Source: Petrosia ficiformis (lineage: Eukaryota > Porifera > Demospongiae > Haplosclerida > Petrosiidae). Taken from it: DNA of 64,000 bases. The translations under genes were made by a program, and so were the position numbers. Position 1 is the stretch's first letter. The number at the start of each line of letters is the position of its first letter. Of this stretch, positions 36,175 through 48,846 are shown piece by piece. The stretch lies in contig OX345642.1 of NCBI GenBank assembly GCA_947044365.1, positions 1,337,001-1,401,000 on the forward strand, given 5' to 3'. Under the pieces are notes generated by a model. That model did not search any database and was not told the origin of the DNA. It saw nothing but the letters and a program-made list of their open reading frames with translations.

Positions 36175-38735
36175 TTTATTTTACACTTACAGCGTGTCAC
36201 ATGCCGGTTGCTAAGTAAAAATTGTGTAGGAGAGATTACTCTCTAATTTCTTTAGTTTTGACGATGGTCAAGTTAGTAAACACGAGTTGTGATAAAATTC
36301 TAAATGAGGCAAGTTTTGTGTATGATAAAATGTGAAAATAGAGAGGTTTTTATATGTTCAGTGCTGAAAGTCTCTTTGAGAGTTGGAGGTTGCCAGAGAT
36401 AGCTACTGGTTTGGGATTTAACTTGTAAATGCTTCAAGATGACCATCTTTATCATGATAGTTTGAATAATAAAGTATTGCTAAGTATTAATAGGCAAAAA
36501 CAAGCATGATTTGATAAATTTATTATCGCACAGATACCCGGGAAATATTACTCGTTGGATACAGCGTGCCACTCATCCTTCGATTACCAGTGAATAATGA
36601 TTACAAAGCAATCATAGTAATACTCATATAAGTTATAGAGTGGTCTAATTCCAAAGGTTTTCAACTTTCACCATTATAGCTCCTAAATAACATACATCAA
36701 AGTCACATTTTTTGTCAGTAGAAGCATATCATCTTAGCTGTAAACTGCACAAGTTTGGTAAAGTTCGTACCTCTGAATTACACTTGCTTATACTTTAGAA
36801 GGTGAACTAGAAACCAGGGATAACATCAGCTTTAAAGCATAAAACAATTTTAATAGTTAGAATATACATCTTAAAAACTAATCAGGCAATGACACAGCCT
36901 AACAAAGAACAATCTGTTTGTGACAACTCACTGTTGCATTTAGAGGTTATACGCATTACCAACTAGGAAGCCTAGGAGGTGTGGCTGTTACTATAAATTA
37001 GGTGGAGCTGGTCTAATTTGAAAGTGACAATTCACACGTACAGTAGCAACTGCAACAGTAAAAGTCTGTTGCTGTGCCAGTAGAAATATAGTAGTCTTTC
37101 AAGTACTCCATAGGACCACTAAGTGGTAAGATTAGTAAGTGACTGATTTAATCTCAACTTTGTTTTAAATTTCATACAATGAGGAATGACAGCACTTTCA
37201 AACCATACCAGCATCACCAGCTCTTCACCAAAGTAACAACTTTTATAGTTAAAAATAATTACCGTAAGTTCTTCCAGAATTAGCCCGACCTTGTTTATAT
37301 CTTTCATTGTAGAATCCAGCTGCTGACTACCATAGATGTTATAGCTAAACTATGTAATTGCTCTCTATGACCCCCATGTTTGTGTCGCGTACACGTACGT
37401 GTTGCTTCAAAAACCATCTTAATGGGCGTGGCGCAAATAGAACGTGCTCAAAGCAGAATTTGCAGGCCAGCAAAAAAAGTTGCGTTCTTTTAGCTCAAGT
37501 AGAAACTACAAATAGTAGCTGCTCTATTTGAAACATATTCCTAAAGTTCTACAAGATCCTTTAAAAAGTAAGATGAGTAGATAATCAACAAAGTAACATC
37601 AAGGGCGGACACTTGAATCAAAGCACCGCCTGACCACATCCTACAAAGCGTGGGCGTTTTTGACAATAGAATGCCGACATGCCACACCACATTGGCATAC
37701 TCTCGTAATCTACAGTAATTTGGGGCGTGGTACATTCAAGATCCTGTGAATTGCAGTTTGAATTCAGTATTCATAGTTTGGCCCGTGGGTTTTGCAATCT
37801 CCTCCTAGGATATTTAAATCTATTTTTCATCATAGTTATTACTCTTGACTCATGCAGTGAAAGCTATAGACAAAAGACTGTTTTTTCGAACATTTACAAA
37901 ATTATGTATATAATTATTCAAGAACTGTCAAGTACTGCATGTTTACATGAAAATCAAGGGATTATACTTGCAATGCTAACTTATACATACATATAGATGT
38001 ACCTTAATTGTTACATTTTTATTCATGAAAAAAAGGTTGACAAAAACATTATATCTAACTTGTTTTTCCGAGTGTCCAGAGTTGGCTTATATATATGTAT
38101 ATATAATTATGAACTCTTTATCCTTAATTGAACTCACCTTGAAAGTTGTGTAGGTAATGTCCAACTGATTGTTAGGCTTCTTTCAACTATCCAAGAAACT
38201 TTCTTGTCTACCCACCCAACCTTATTTGGTCAAGTTTTAAAAAATGCCCCAGAAGATGAATATTAATAATGAATTCATTACCTCATAAATTTTATTAAAA
38301 TTCCTCAGGAAAACAAACAACTGGGTGGTCTGTTATAATTACTAGTACATAATAAATTATGATGTCATCACTCATGAAAGTCTTTTCATTTGCACTGAGT
38401 TTAAAACATAACCTCAGTTCTAATAGTATGTATCAAAAAATCATTACATTTCTGCATGAAAACAATTTTATGTATTATTATCTGCCTATATTTGGACATT
38501 GGTAAAGACTAGGTTAATGTTTATATCACATGACCTATCATATGCATGTAATAAGATGCATATTGTCAGAGATGTACTGAAACTATATGACCATCTAAAC
38601 ATTCAGACAATAATTATTTATCTGTTATGTCACATAAGTGATATATATATCTGCTATACAGTCTATTACATACAGTAGCTACATGTCAATTGTACAATCT
38701 CTCTCTACATAATTACCATTATCAATTGTCATATT

Positions 38736-38749
38736 GTTGCTATGGCAAC
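38736..38749. promoter_or_regulatory. X-box-like palindrome (RFX-type site)
   Basis: GTTGCTATGGCAAC is a nearly perfect 14-bp inverted repeat matching the X-box consensus recognised by RFX factors, which in animals often marks ciliary genes. A single occurrence with no clear adjacent gene; it could be chance. Confidence 0.3.
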
Positions 38750-38900
38750 ATACGATAGATCATACTATACAACTGCAGCTAGTGCACTGATCAGTGGAGT
38801 AAAAAATTATGTTTTGGGGTGGGGGCACATAATTGTCATCATCAGTAAAGCTTAAAATGCCATTTAAAAAAGACCTTTCTACAAAATACCAATGTTTGCA

Positions 38901-39003
38901 TTTAATCGCTAGTCATTCCGCTGTTTTGTACAGAATTTAGTATCTAAGAAGCTTAATAATAGCTCTTCCTGGATACCAAATACAATGGGAAGCATTTAAA
39001 GGT
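38901..39003. mobile_element. Foldback (palindromic MITE-like) element, most complete copy
   Basis: Left arm 'gaatttagtatctaagaag' and right arm 'cttcctggataccaaat' pair around 'cttaataatagc'. The outer 'tttaatcg' and 'catttaaagg' also pair partly. It is related to the elements in the two BCNT introns. Confidence 0.5.
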
Positions 39004-39240
39004 AAGGGTTTGATCAAAATTATTTTGCAAGAAAGTGTCCTATTTCGAAAATCATATTTTACTTTTTAATATCATCTCCTCATAGAGCTACATACCTTTC
39101 TCCATCTTAATATTAAATGTTTTTTTTAATAAATAAATATAAGTAATAACATTCAAGAAATATAATAATAGGAGTAAAAACTAATACAGTACAGTATGAA
39201 ATGCAATGTATTATTATTAAATCCATTTGTATACTGCCGA

Positions 39241-40950
39241 CATGATGTCACATGTATTACTGAAATACTGGTCAATATTCATGTGTTACTAAAGTAGCTC
39301 TTTGCTAGATCTAGACACTGGTCACTCGTCTTTATTACCATTGGTAGGTAGAGACTACTGGTCATATGATGTCATATGTTCATCCCATAATATCATATAT
39401 ATTACTGTAAGAGATTGTAGACACTGGTTACATTCAGTACTGAAGTAGCTGGTCACATGATGTCACATATAATATCGCAATATTACTATAGAACGTAAAT
39501 CTTATTCAGTGAGAAACTAGTCACATGATGTCACATGGATTACTGAAGTAGTTCATTGGTAGGTGAACGCAACTGGTCAAAGTTCATGTATTGTAGTTCA
39601 TAGACAGATATAAACTACTGGTCTCGTGGTGGTGTGTATTAATGTATGTGTCACATGATGTCACATTTCTAACACAAGTATATCATCAGTAGAGATCTAG
39701 ACACTGGTCATGTGATGTCACATGTGCACGTTAGTAATTGATCTAGTAGTTCATAATAACTTTGACTGCTGGTCACATGATGTACTGAAATAGTTTATTG
39801 TCTATACACTGGTTACATGATGTAACAAATCTAACTGATGTTGTTCTTGTTAATTATAGTAAATGTAGATCACTGGTCACATGTATTTCTATTTCATGAT
39901 ACATGTACCGGTATATTACTGGACGTGTTAAACAGTTGTCACATGATTTGCTGTAGGAGTTAGAGAATAGTCACAAGATTTCACATGTATTACCAAAGTA
40001 AGTTATTGGTAGTCCAATGGTGGAGTGGTATAGACAGTACACTGGTCACATGATGTGACATCATGGGTGGAGTAATCTAGACAATGCTCATGTATCACTG
40101 AATTAGTTTGTTGGTAGATCTGGACACTGGTCACTTGACAACAGTCACATTATGTCACATGTATAGCTAAAATAGGTTGTTCATAGATTCAGATATGGGT
40201 CACATGCATTTCTCTGGTGGTTCATTGGTAGATATATAATCACCTGATGTAACTTGTATGTAGTTCATTATATATCAGACACTAGTCACATGATGACACA
40301 TGTATTATTGAAGTAGTTCTATACAAACACTGGTCACATGATTTCACACGAATTACTAAGGTACACCTATTGGTAGACATAGCTGTAGCCACATGATGAT
40401 GTCACATGATGTCACATGTATTATTGCAATAGGTTGTTCATATGTTCAGATACTGGTCACATGCGTCTCTTGGGTAGTTCATTGGTAGACACACAATCAC
40501 CTAATGTAGCATGCGTGTGATATAATCAGACACTAGTCACATGATGTCACATGTATTAGTGAAGTAGTTCGTTGATAGATTACTGGAAATAGGTTGTTGG
40601 TAAAGATCTAAACATTGGTAACATGATGTCAGTTATTGATAGATGTAGACACTGGTCACATGACATTACACATCTCACAAATACTGTTCGTAAGCAGACT
40701 ACTAGTCTCAACAACTCGTATGATGTAACTCACATCTTTATTGTTAGATATCTAGACATTGGTCACATAATATTACACGTTTCATGGATGCTGTTCTTAT
40801 TGGTAAACCTAGACACTAGTTCATATGATGGATATTTGTAAAAAAATGTAGATACTGATCACATGCATTACTGATGAAGTAACATGTGTACTTGTTTGAT
40901 AGATAAAAATCACTGGTCACATGATGTCACTTGCATCAGTGAATTAGTTT
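39241..40950. repeat. Ancient, degenerate 56-bp-type array
   Basis: Irregular repeats of 'ggtcacatgatgtcacatgt', 'gaagtagttcattggtag' and 'atctagacactggtcac' with variable spacing. These are the blocks of array 1, heavily diverged. The array passes at about 40950 into the regular 40-bp array on its right, giving a gradient from old to young repeat. Confidence 0.75.
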
Positions 40951-43900
40951 GTTGGGTAGTCAATTGTATGATCTCACAAATATCACTGAGTTAGTACATT
41001 GGTAGATATAGATTACTAAGTATGACTGAGTTAGTGCGTTGGTAGATATAGATTACTAAGTATCACTGAGTTAGTTTGTTGGTAGATATTGATTACCAAA
41101 TATCATTGAGTCAGTACGTTGGTTACTAAGTATCACTGAGTTAGTACGTTGGTAAATATAGATTGCTAAGTATCACTGAGTTAGTATGTTGGTAGATATT
41201 GATTACTAAGTATGACTGAGTTAGTACATTGGTAGATATAGATTACTAACTATCAGTGGGATAGTGCGTTGGTGAATATACGTTTCTAAGTATCACTGAG
41301 TTAGTTTGTTGGTAGATATGGATTACTAAGTATCACTGAGTTAGTACGTTGGTAGATATAGATTACTAAGTATCTCTGAGTTAGTTTGTTGGTAGATACT
41401 GACTACCAAATATCATTGAGTCAGTACGTTGGTTACTAAGTATCACTGAGTTAGTACATTGGTAGATATAGATTACTAACTATCAGTGAGATAGTGCGTT
41501 GGTGAATATACGTTTCTAAGTATCACTGAGTTAGTACGTTGGTAGATATAGATTACTAAGTATCACTGAGTTAGTACGTTGATAGATATAGATTACTAAC
41601 TATCAGTGAGATAGTGCGTTGGTGAATATACGTTTCTAAGTATCACTGAGTTAGTACGTTGGTAGATATAGATTACTAAGTATCATTGAGTCAGTACGTT
41701 GGTTACTAAGTGTCACTGAGTTAGTACGTTGGTAGATATAGATTACTAAGTATCATTGAGTCAGTACGTTGGTTACTAAGTGTCACTGAGTTAGTACATT
41801 GGTAGATATAGATTACTAAGTATCACTGAGTTAGTACGTTGGTAGATATAGATTACTAACTATCAGTGAGATAGTGCGTTGGTGAATATACGTTTCTAAG
41901 TATCACTGAGTTAGTACGTTGGTAGATATAGATTACTAAGTATCTCTGAGTTAGTTTGTTGGTAGATACTGACTACCAAATATCATTGAGTCAGTACGTT
42001 GGTTACTAAGTGTCACTGAGTTAGTACATTGGTAGATATAGATTACTAAGTATCACTGAGTTAGTACGTTGATAGATATAGATTACTAACTATCAGTGAG
42101 ATAGTGCGTTGGTGAATATACGTTTCTAAGTATCACTGAGTTAGTACGTTGGTAGATATAGATTACTAACTATCAGTGGGATAGTGCGTTGGTGAATATA
42201 CGTTTCTAAGTATCACTGAGTTAGTACGTTGGTAGATATAGATTACTAAGTATCTCTGAGTTAGTTTGTTGGTAGATACTGACTACCAAATATCATTGAG
42301 TCAGTACGTTGGTTACTAAGTGTCACTGAGTTAGTACATTGGTAGATATAGATTACTAAATATCACTGAGTTAGTACGTTGATAGATATAGATTACTAAG
42401 TATCACTGAGTTAGTACGTTGGTAGATATAGATTACTAACTATCAGTGAGATAGTGCGTTGGTGAATATACGTTTCTAAGTATCACTGAGTTAGTACGTT
42501 GGTAGATATAGATTACTAAGTATCTCTGAGTTAGTTTGTTGGTAGATACTGACTACCAAATATCATTGAGTCAGTACGTTGGTTACTAAGTGTCACTGAG
42601 TTAGTACATTGGTAGATATAGATTACTAAGTATCACTGAGTTAGTACGTTGATAGATATAGATTACTAACTATCAGTGAGATAGTGCGTTGGTGAATATA
42701 CGTTTCTAAGTATCACTGAGTTAGTACGTTGGTAGATATAGATTACTAACTATCAGTGGGATAGTGCGTTGGTGAATATACGTTTCTAAGTATCACTGAG
42801 TTAGTACGTTGGTAGATATAGATTACTAAGTATCTCTGAGTTAGTTTGTTAGTAGATACTGACTACCAAATATCATTGAGTCAGTACGTTGGTTACTAAG
42901 TATCACTGAGTTAGTACATTGGTAGATATAGATTACTAACTATCAGTGAGATAGTGCGTTGGTGAATATACGTTTCTAAGTATCACTGAGTTAGTACGTT
43001 GGTAGATATAGATTACTAAGTATCTCTGAGTTAGTTTGTTGGTAGATACTGACTACCAAATATCATTGAGTCAGTACGTTGGTTACTAAGTGTCACTGAG
43101 TTAGTACATTGGTAGATATAGATTACTAAGTATCACTGAGTTAGTACGTTGATAGATATAGATTACTAACTATCAGTGAGATAGTGCGTTGGTGAATATA
43201 CGTTTCTAAGTATCACTGAGTTAGTACGTTGGTAGATATAGATTACTAACTATCAGTGGGATAGTGCGTTGGTGAATGTACGTTTCTAAGCGTTGGTAGA
43301 TATAGATTACTAAGTATCTCTGAGTTAGTTTGTTGGTAGATACTGACTACCAAATATCATTGAGTCAGTACGTTGGTTACTAAGTATCACTGAGTTAGTA
43401 CATTGGTAGATATAGATTACTAACTATCAGTGAGATAGTGCGTTGGTGAATCTACGTTTCTAAGTATCACTGAGTTAGTACGTTGGTAGGTATTGATTAC
43501 CAAGCACACTGAGTTAGTACGTTGGTAGATATAGATTACCAAGTATGACTGAGTTAGTACATTGGTAGATATAGATTACTAAGTATGACTGAGTTAGTAC
43601 ATTGGTAGATATAGATTACTAGTAATGTCACAAGTATCAACTGAGTTAGTACATTGGTAGATATAGATTACTAAGTATCACTGAGTTAGTACATTGGTAG
43701 ATATAGATTACTAAGTATCACTGAGTTAGTACATTGGTAGATATAGATTACTAACTATCAGTGAGATAGTGCGTTGGTGAATATACGTTTCTAAGTATCA
43801 CTGAGTTAGTACGTTGGTAGATATTGATTACCAAGCACACTGAGTTAGTACGTTGGTAGATATAGATTACCAAGTATCACTGAGTTAGTACATTGGTAGA

Positions 43901-44290
43901 TATAGATTACTAAGTATCACTGAGTTAGTACGTTGGTAGATATAGATTACCAAGTATCACTGAGTTAGTACATTGGTAGATATAGATTACCAAGTATCAC
44001 TGAGTTAGTATGTTGGTAGATATAAATTACTAAGTATCACTGAGTTAGTACATTGGTAGATATAGATTACCAAGTATCACTGAGTTAGTATGTTGGTAGA
44101 TATAAATTACTAAGTATCTCTGAGTTAGTACATTGGTAGATCTTGATTACTAAGTATCTCTGAGTTAGTACGTTGGTAGATATAGATTACTAAGTATCAC
44201 TGAGTTAATACATTTGTAGAGTGATGTCACAAGTATCACCGAGTTAATACATTTGTAGAGTGATGTCACAAGTATCACTTAGTTGGTAAT
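40951..44290. repeat. Minisatellite array 3, 40-bp unit with higher-order structure
   Basis: 40-bp units as in array 2, but arranged in a recurring series that includes the variants 'tatcagtgagatagtgcgtt', 'gactaccaaatatcattgag' and a shortened 30-bp unit with 'ttggttactaag'. The marker 'gactaccaaa' falls at 41401, 41971, 42281, 42551, 42861 and 43051. Spacings of 310 and 270 alternate between 41971 and 42861, a superunit of 580 bp. It ends in the 3' flank of gene 4. Confidence 0.95.
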
Positions 44291-44562
44291 ATCTCATGTA
44301 ATATTTAATGAAGTTGGTCAGATGGTATTATACAATTAGTTCATTGGTAGTTTCAGACATTGGTCACATGTATTACGACAGTGGTTGATTGAGATTAATG
44401 ATAACATGATTTACACATATTTCTGAAGTAGTTCAATAGTACATATTAAGAGGTCATTAATATAATTTTAGTAGATCAAAATTCTCAATTATCGTATACT
44501 AAATCAAATACTGTATAATGTTGTAGTGAATGTGAATGTATAGTTTATATAAAGTGGTTTGG

Positions 44563-47500
44563 TTAGAATATAGGAATATTTGTTGTTGTAGAATATTCTC
44601 TATTATCGAAACGTTGATGTGGACTGAGAATGCTTTGACTGTATTTCACTGTGTCTTTGAATAGTTTCTTCATAATAAGGAATGGTCTTTTCTTTGTATT
44701 CTTTCGTACTGGCAATGATAGTTTTATAGTACTTTGAACTGTATCAGTGGATAGATTTGGTTCCTCTGAAGTGGTCTCGTCTTCGTCACTTTTACTTTCT
44801 GGACCTGGACCATTAACTCCACCATGTCGTAACAAAATATTGGTAGTTGCATCCTGTTTAGCTCCTTCAGCAAAGTCAAAAGCTGTCTGTCCAAACTCAT
44901 CTGTCTTGTTAACATTAGCACCAGCTGTAATAAGAGCCTCTACTATATCAATGTGTCCACAAGATGATGAAATCATAAGAGGAGTGACACCATGAATAAA
45001 CTGAACATTTGCGGTTATCTTACCAGACCTCAACTGATCTACTACTGATCCTAAATCACCTTCAGCACAAGACATAATAAGATCTCTTTGGTCAGAAACA
45101 ATATCTAGTCTATTTGACAACAATCTAATGACTGGAACATTACCATAGTAACAAGCACAGTGCCATCCCATTGATAGGCTTTTTAAACTCAACTCGGTAT
45201 GTTTCAGGAAGATATTCACACATTCAGAATTACCACACCCAGCAGCAAATGCTAATGAATCAAATGATACACCTTCACTAGTAACAAAGTAATGTGGATG
45301 TGCATTATACCTCAATAATACTTCAATAATATCAGCATGACCTTCCTTACTGGCAAGTATTAACGCTGTCATTCCATCTTCAGTTCGAATATTAGGATCA
45401 GCACCTTTCTTGAGTAATATTTCTACCACCTGGTAATGACCATTGAAGCTGGCACCCATTAATGCTGTCCTTCCATCTTTGTCGTAAATATTAGGATCAG
45501 CACCTTTCTTTAGTAGTATTTCTACCACCTGGTAATGACCATTATTACTGGCCTGAAATAAGGCTGTTGTCCCATCTTTACTATTTTGAACATTTGGATC
45601 AACTTCTATCTCAAGTAGTAGTTCCACTATCTGTTGATGACCAAGCTCACTGGCCACTATTAATGCTGTCCATCCATCATTGTCATGAATATTAGGATCA
45701 GCACCTTTCTTGAGTAGTATTTCTACCACCTGGTAATGACCTTCTTGGCTGGCCTGAATTAAGCCTGTACAACCATTTTTACTGTTTTGAATATTGGGGT
45801 CAACTTCTTTCTCAAGTAGTAGTTCCAATACCTGTTGATGATTATTCTCACTGGCTAATATTAAGGCTGTGAATCCTTCATTGTCACGAATATTAGGATC
45901 AGCACCTTTTTGGAGTAGTATTTCTACCACCTGGTAATGACCAAACTGACTGGCTAATATTAAGGGTGTTACTCCATTTTCACTGTTTTGAATATTGGGG
46001 TCAACTTGTTTCTCAAGTAGTAGTTCCACTATCTGTTGATGACCACACTCACTGGCTAATATTAAGGCTGTGAATCCATCATTGCTATGAACATTAGGAT
46101 TAGCACATGTTTTTGATTCATTATGTGTATGATCCACATTAGATAAGTCTAGTAGTAACTGAACAGCTTCATTATTACCAAATTGTACTGCCTTTTGAAG
46201 AGCTAATTCAAAAGTGAAGTTCTTGTCTTCATCTTCCATTAGTACGGGTGTGTTATTAATTATCATTTCAAACACACCAAGAAGATACATTAATTCTCTC
46301 TTCTTTGCTACTTCTGATATAAGATCTTCTATTATTTGAGTAGAATTTGGTATAAGGAACTTGATACATGGTACCTCTTCTACAATACCTACTGTCATGT
46401 GACTAAGGTATCTCTGATTGTCAGAGAATAGGAAGGAATAGAGATTACGAAGCATCTTCAGTGTTTTATTACTCCAGTTCCTGTTGAGTTTGAAGACCAA
46501 ATATGTAGAGGTTGCCATAGTCGTTTTTTCTTGCTGGGGTAAGAATGCCATTGCATTCGCAACATGTTGTATTTTAAATAACTGCTCAAAGTTTTGAACT
46601 ACTGAAAGATATTCCTCTAATTCCTCTTGAATCTCAACATTATATTTAAGGAACTCTCTTGTGATGACAACTAGTAATTCATAGCTCAGAAAATCTGAGT
46701 ATGCTCGTACTCTACTGAATAAATCAGTGCTATCATGTACTTTACTAGATCCTGTCATTTCAAGATATGCTGCAAGGAATTGAGAAACATGGAGCAACAT
46801 ATCTTTCTCTTTACCAATCAAAACATTGAAGCCTTCTTCTATTCTATCAAGTAGACGTGTAAATCGTTTTTGTAAATCAACAGCTGAGAATTTGAAGAGT
46901 ATGTCACATATATCTTGTTGCCCTTCCTCCCTGTAGGCTCTTTCAAGAATAGTAATACCGTCCAAGAGAACATGAGGATTTGCTCCAGCTTCAAGAAGAT
47001 ACCGCACTGTTGGAAGCGACTTGTTACCTGTAATGGCATATGCTAATGGTGAATAGTTATCGCTATCTATTCTGTTGACATCAGCTTCCATTTGTATGAG
47101 AGTGTCTATCACTTCAACATGTCCACATGATGAGGCAATCATAAGAGGAGTAATACCTGATATTAGTGGAGTGTTAGGATCAATGTTGAATTCCATGATG
47201 TGTTGTATAACAGATCCCACATCTCCTTCACCACAAGAGATAAATAAATCTATTATTTGAGGAGTACATTCAAGTTGTTTCACTAACAGACTAAAGACAG
47301 CTGAATGTCCCAGTCTACATGCAAGAACTATTCCTGAAGATAAATGAGAAGATGGAAGAGCATCAAGCATGCACATTAGAATATCAGCATTATTCCCTCT
47401 AACTGAAGCCATAAATGGTGTGTCATCCTTTGTATTTTTAATAACTGGTGAGGCATGGTAGCTAAGTAGTAACTCTATTACTGTATTGTGACCTTTGTAA

Positions 47501-48846
47501 CAAGCAATGTGCAGAGCTGTGTTACCATCTTGTCGCTGTATGTCAAGATTAGCTTTAGCTAAGAGAAGACAACAAACCATCCCAACGTTTCCATTAGCCA
47601 GCATTAGTGCAGTTTGCCCTGCACTATCCTGAAGATTAACATTAGCCTCAGCTGATACTAGTGTTTGTACAACATCTTCATGTCCAGCCTGACATGCTAA
47701 CATTAGTGCTGTCTTTCCCTCACTATTACTATAGTTTATATTAACTCCCAAGTCTAGTAGAAACTGAACTGCTTCATTATTACCAGACTGTGATGATTCT
47801 AGAAGAGCTGAATCAAAAGTGAAGTTTTCATTTTCATCTTCCATTAACACTGGTATGTCATTAATCATCATTTCAAACACGCCAAGAAGATACATAAACT
47901 CCATGTGCTCTGTTGCTAATGCTATTAACATCTCAACTTGAGATTTTGGAACTAGAAACCTGATACACATGCTTCCTACTGTGATTTTTATGTGTTTAAG
48001 AAGATGATGTTTTCCAAAGAAGACATGTTCTAATAGTTTGTTTAAGCATTTCATTTTTTCTTTTCTCCAACGCTTATTTACTTTCAGAATAACTTCACAT
48101 GTAGAAGGAGTGACACTTTGTGTTGGTAGTAATGCTTGTTCAATAGCATCTTTGAGCTCTTGTAATGTTGTCAGTTCTTCAAATGCTTCTACATCTGTGA
48201 CATATTTTTCAATCTCAGTCTGTAACTTACCTGGAACAAACTGATTGACTACCTCCTCCAGGAGCTCACAATTCAGAAACGAGTAGTGTGACTCAAGCTT
48301 GTCGAATAAATCATCGATATCTTTTGCATCTGTTAATTTTAACTGCATCTCTTCGAGATGCCTCTGAAGATGTCGTGCAATATCTTTGATTGTTTTCTGG
48401 CCTTTAATAATAATCCTTTCGAGTGTACCTTTAATGGTTGTTTCCAATTGTGCAAATCTTTTGTGAAGCCCCACAAGTTGTGTAGCCATTTCATCTACTG
48501 TATCGATTTTAACTTCAACCTTTTTCTCTTCCACTTCAAGCTGCTTTGCTGAGTGACTTACTAGAAGCTTCCTTTGCAGAACCGAAGCTAGTTCGTGTTG
48601 CCTTGCTTTTTTCAAAGCATCATAAACGTGGTCCCATGTTGCATCTGGGTATTCTGTTAGCCATCTCGCATATAGCGCAAGTTTTCGACGTTCGGTACCT
48701 TGGTGATCAGCTTCAATTTGTTCAATCGTGCTGTTAGTAATGCATGGTAAATGGATACCAAATGTTTGCCAATGTACTAATGGAGATAAGTATTCATCTA
48801 GTTGATGTACCAAAGGTCTGGAAACCATAGGAATATCATCTGACAT
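44563..48846 (-). CDS. Gene 4: intact type II Death-domain ankyrin protein (1427 aa)
   Basis: Single-exon frame from ATG at 48844-48846 (MSDDIPMVSRPLVHQLDEY) to TAA at 44563-44565. By residue: Death-like domain 1-95 (W-Q-T-F-G, then R-W-L and D-A-T-W); short linker; coiled coil about 100-165; helical module about 175-345; ankyrins to about 655; second module about 705-880; eight young ankyrin repeats such as GHYQVVEILLKKGADPN; degenerate ankyrins; a tail from about 1340 with Ser/Thr-rich and basic parts. The linker is about 35 residues shorter than in type I proteins. There is no signal peptide or membrane helix. It is probably a cytoplasmic protein-interaction scaffold; no partner can be named. 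The region directly upstream is rearranged relative to genes 2 and 3. Confidence 0.88.
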   Translation of the reverse strand: MSDDIPMVSRPLVHQLDEYLSPLVHWQTFGIHLPCITNSTIEQIEADHQGTERRKLALYARWLTEYPDATWDHVYDALKKARQHELASVLQRKLLVSHSAKQLEVEEKKVEVKIDTVDEMATQLVGLHKRFAQLETTIKGTLERIIIKGQKTIKDIARHLQRHLEEMQLKLTDAKDIDDLFDKLESHYSFLNCELLEEVVNQFVPGKLQTEIEKYVTDVEAFEELTTLQELKDAIEQALLPTQSVTPSTCEVILKVNKRWRKEKMKCLNKLLEHVFFGKHHLLKHIKITVGSMCIRFLVPKSQVEMLIALATEHMEFMYLLGVFEMMINDIPVLMEDENENFTFDSALLESSQSGNNEAVQFLLDLGVNINYSNSEGKTALMLACQAGHEDVVQTLVSAEANVNLQDSAGQTALMLANGNVGMVCCLLLAKANLDIQRQDGNTALHIACYKGHNTVIELLLSYHASPVIKNTKDDTPFMASVRGNNADILMCMLDALPSSHLSSGIVLACRLGHSAVFSLLVKQLECTPQIIDLFISCGEGDVGSVIQHIMEFNIDPNTPLISGITPLMIASSCGHVEVIDTLIQMEADVNRIDSDNYSPLAYAITGNKSLPTVRYLLEAGANPHVLLDGITILERAYREEGQQDICDILFKFSAVDLQKRFTRLLDRIEEGFNVLIGKEKDMLLHVSQFLAAYLEMTGSSKVHDSTDLFSRVRAYSDFLSYELLVVITREFLKYNVEIQEELEEYLSVVQNFEQLFKIQHVANAMAFLPQQEKTTMATSTYLVFKLNRNWSNKTLKMLRNLYSFLFSDNQRYLSHMTVGIVEEVPCIKFLIPNSTQIIEDLISEVAKKRELMYLLGVFEMIINNTPVLMEDEDKNFTFELALQKAVQFGNNEAVQLLLDLSNVDHTHNESKTCANPNVHSNDGFTALILASECGHQQIVELLLEKQVDPNIQNSENGVTPLILASQFGHYQVVEILLQKGADPNIRDNEGFTALILASENNHQQVLELLLEKEVDPNIQNSKNGCTGLIQASQEGHYQVVEILLKKGADPNIHDNDGWTALIVASELGHQQIVELLLEIEVDPNVQNSKDGTTALFQASNNGHYQVVEILLKKGADPNIYDKDGRTALMGASFNGHYQVVEILLKKGADPNIRTEDGMTALILASKEGHADIIEVLLRYNAHPHYFVTSEGVSFDSLAFAAGCGNSECVNIFLKHTELSLKSLSMGWHCACYYGNVPVIRLLSNRLDIVSDQRDLIMSCAEGDLGSVVDQLRSGKITANVQFIHGVTPLMISSSCGHIDIVEALITAGANVNKTDEFGQTAFDFAEGAKQDATTNILLRHGGVNGPGPESKSDEDETTSEEPNLSTDTVQSTIKLSLPVRKNTKKRPFLIMKKLFKDTVKYSQSILSPHQRFDNREYSTTTNIPIF

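Larger units (their letters stand above)
35051..39240. other. Unique intergenic region without a recognisable gene
   Basis: About 4.2 kb that has no counterpart in the other intergenic blocks. It has a higher CpG content around 36120-36200 and 37380-37740. It contains an ETS-like motif pair, a 14-bp X-box-like palindrome, a foldback element (38901-39003) and two diverged copies of a dispersed element (about 35810-36010 and 37370-37565). The elements starting 'caatagaatgcc' near 35310 and 37668 are also related to each other. Frames of 60-90 codons are present on both strands but none shows domain features or conservation. Confidence 0.45.

Noticed and set aside
37119..37996. Short frames in the unique region (37119-37307, 37541-37735, 37727-37996)
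   Set aside because: No recognisable domain or conservation, and partly within dispersed repeat sequence. Length is as expected by chance.
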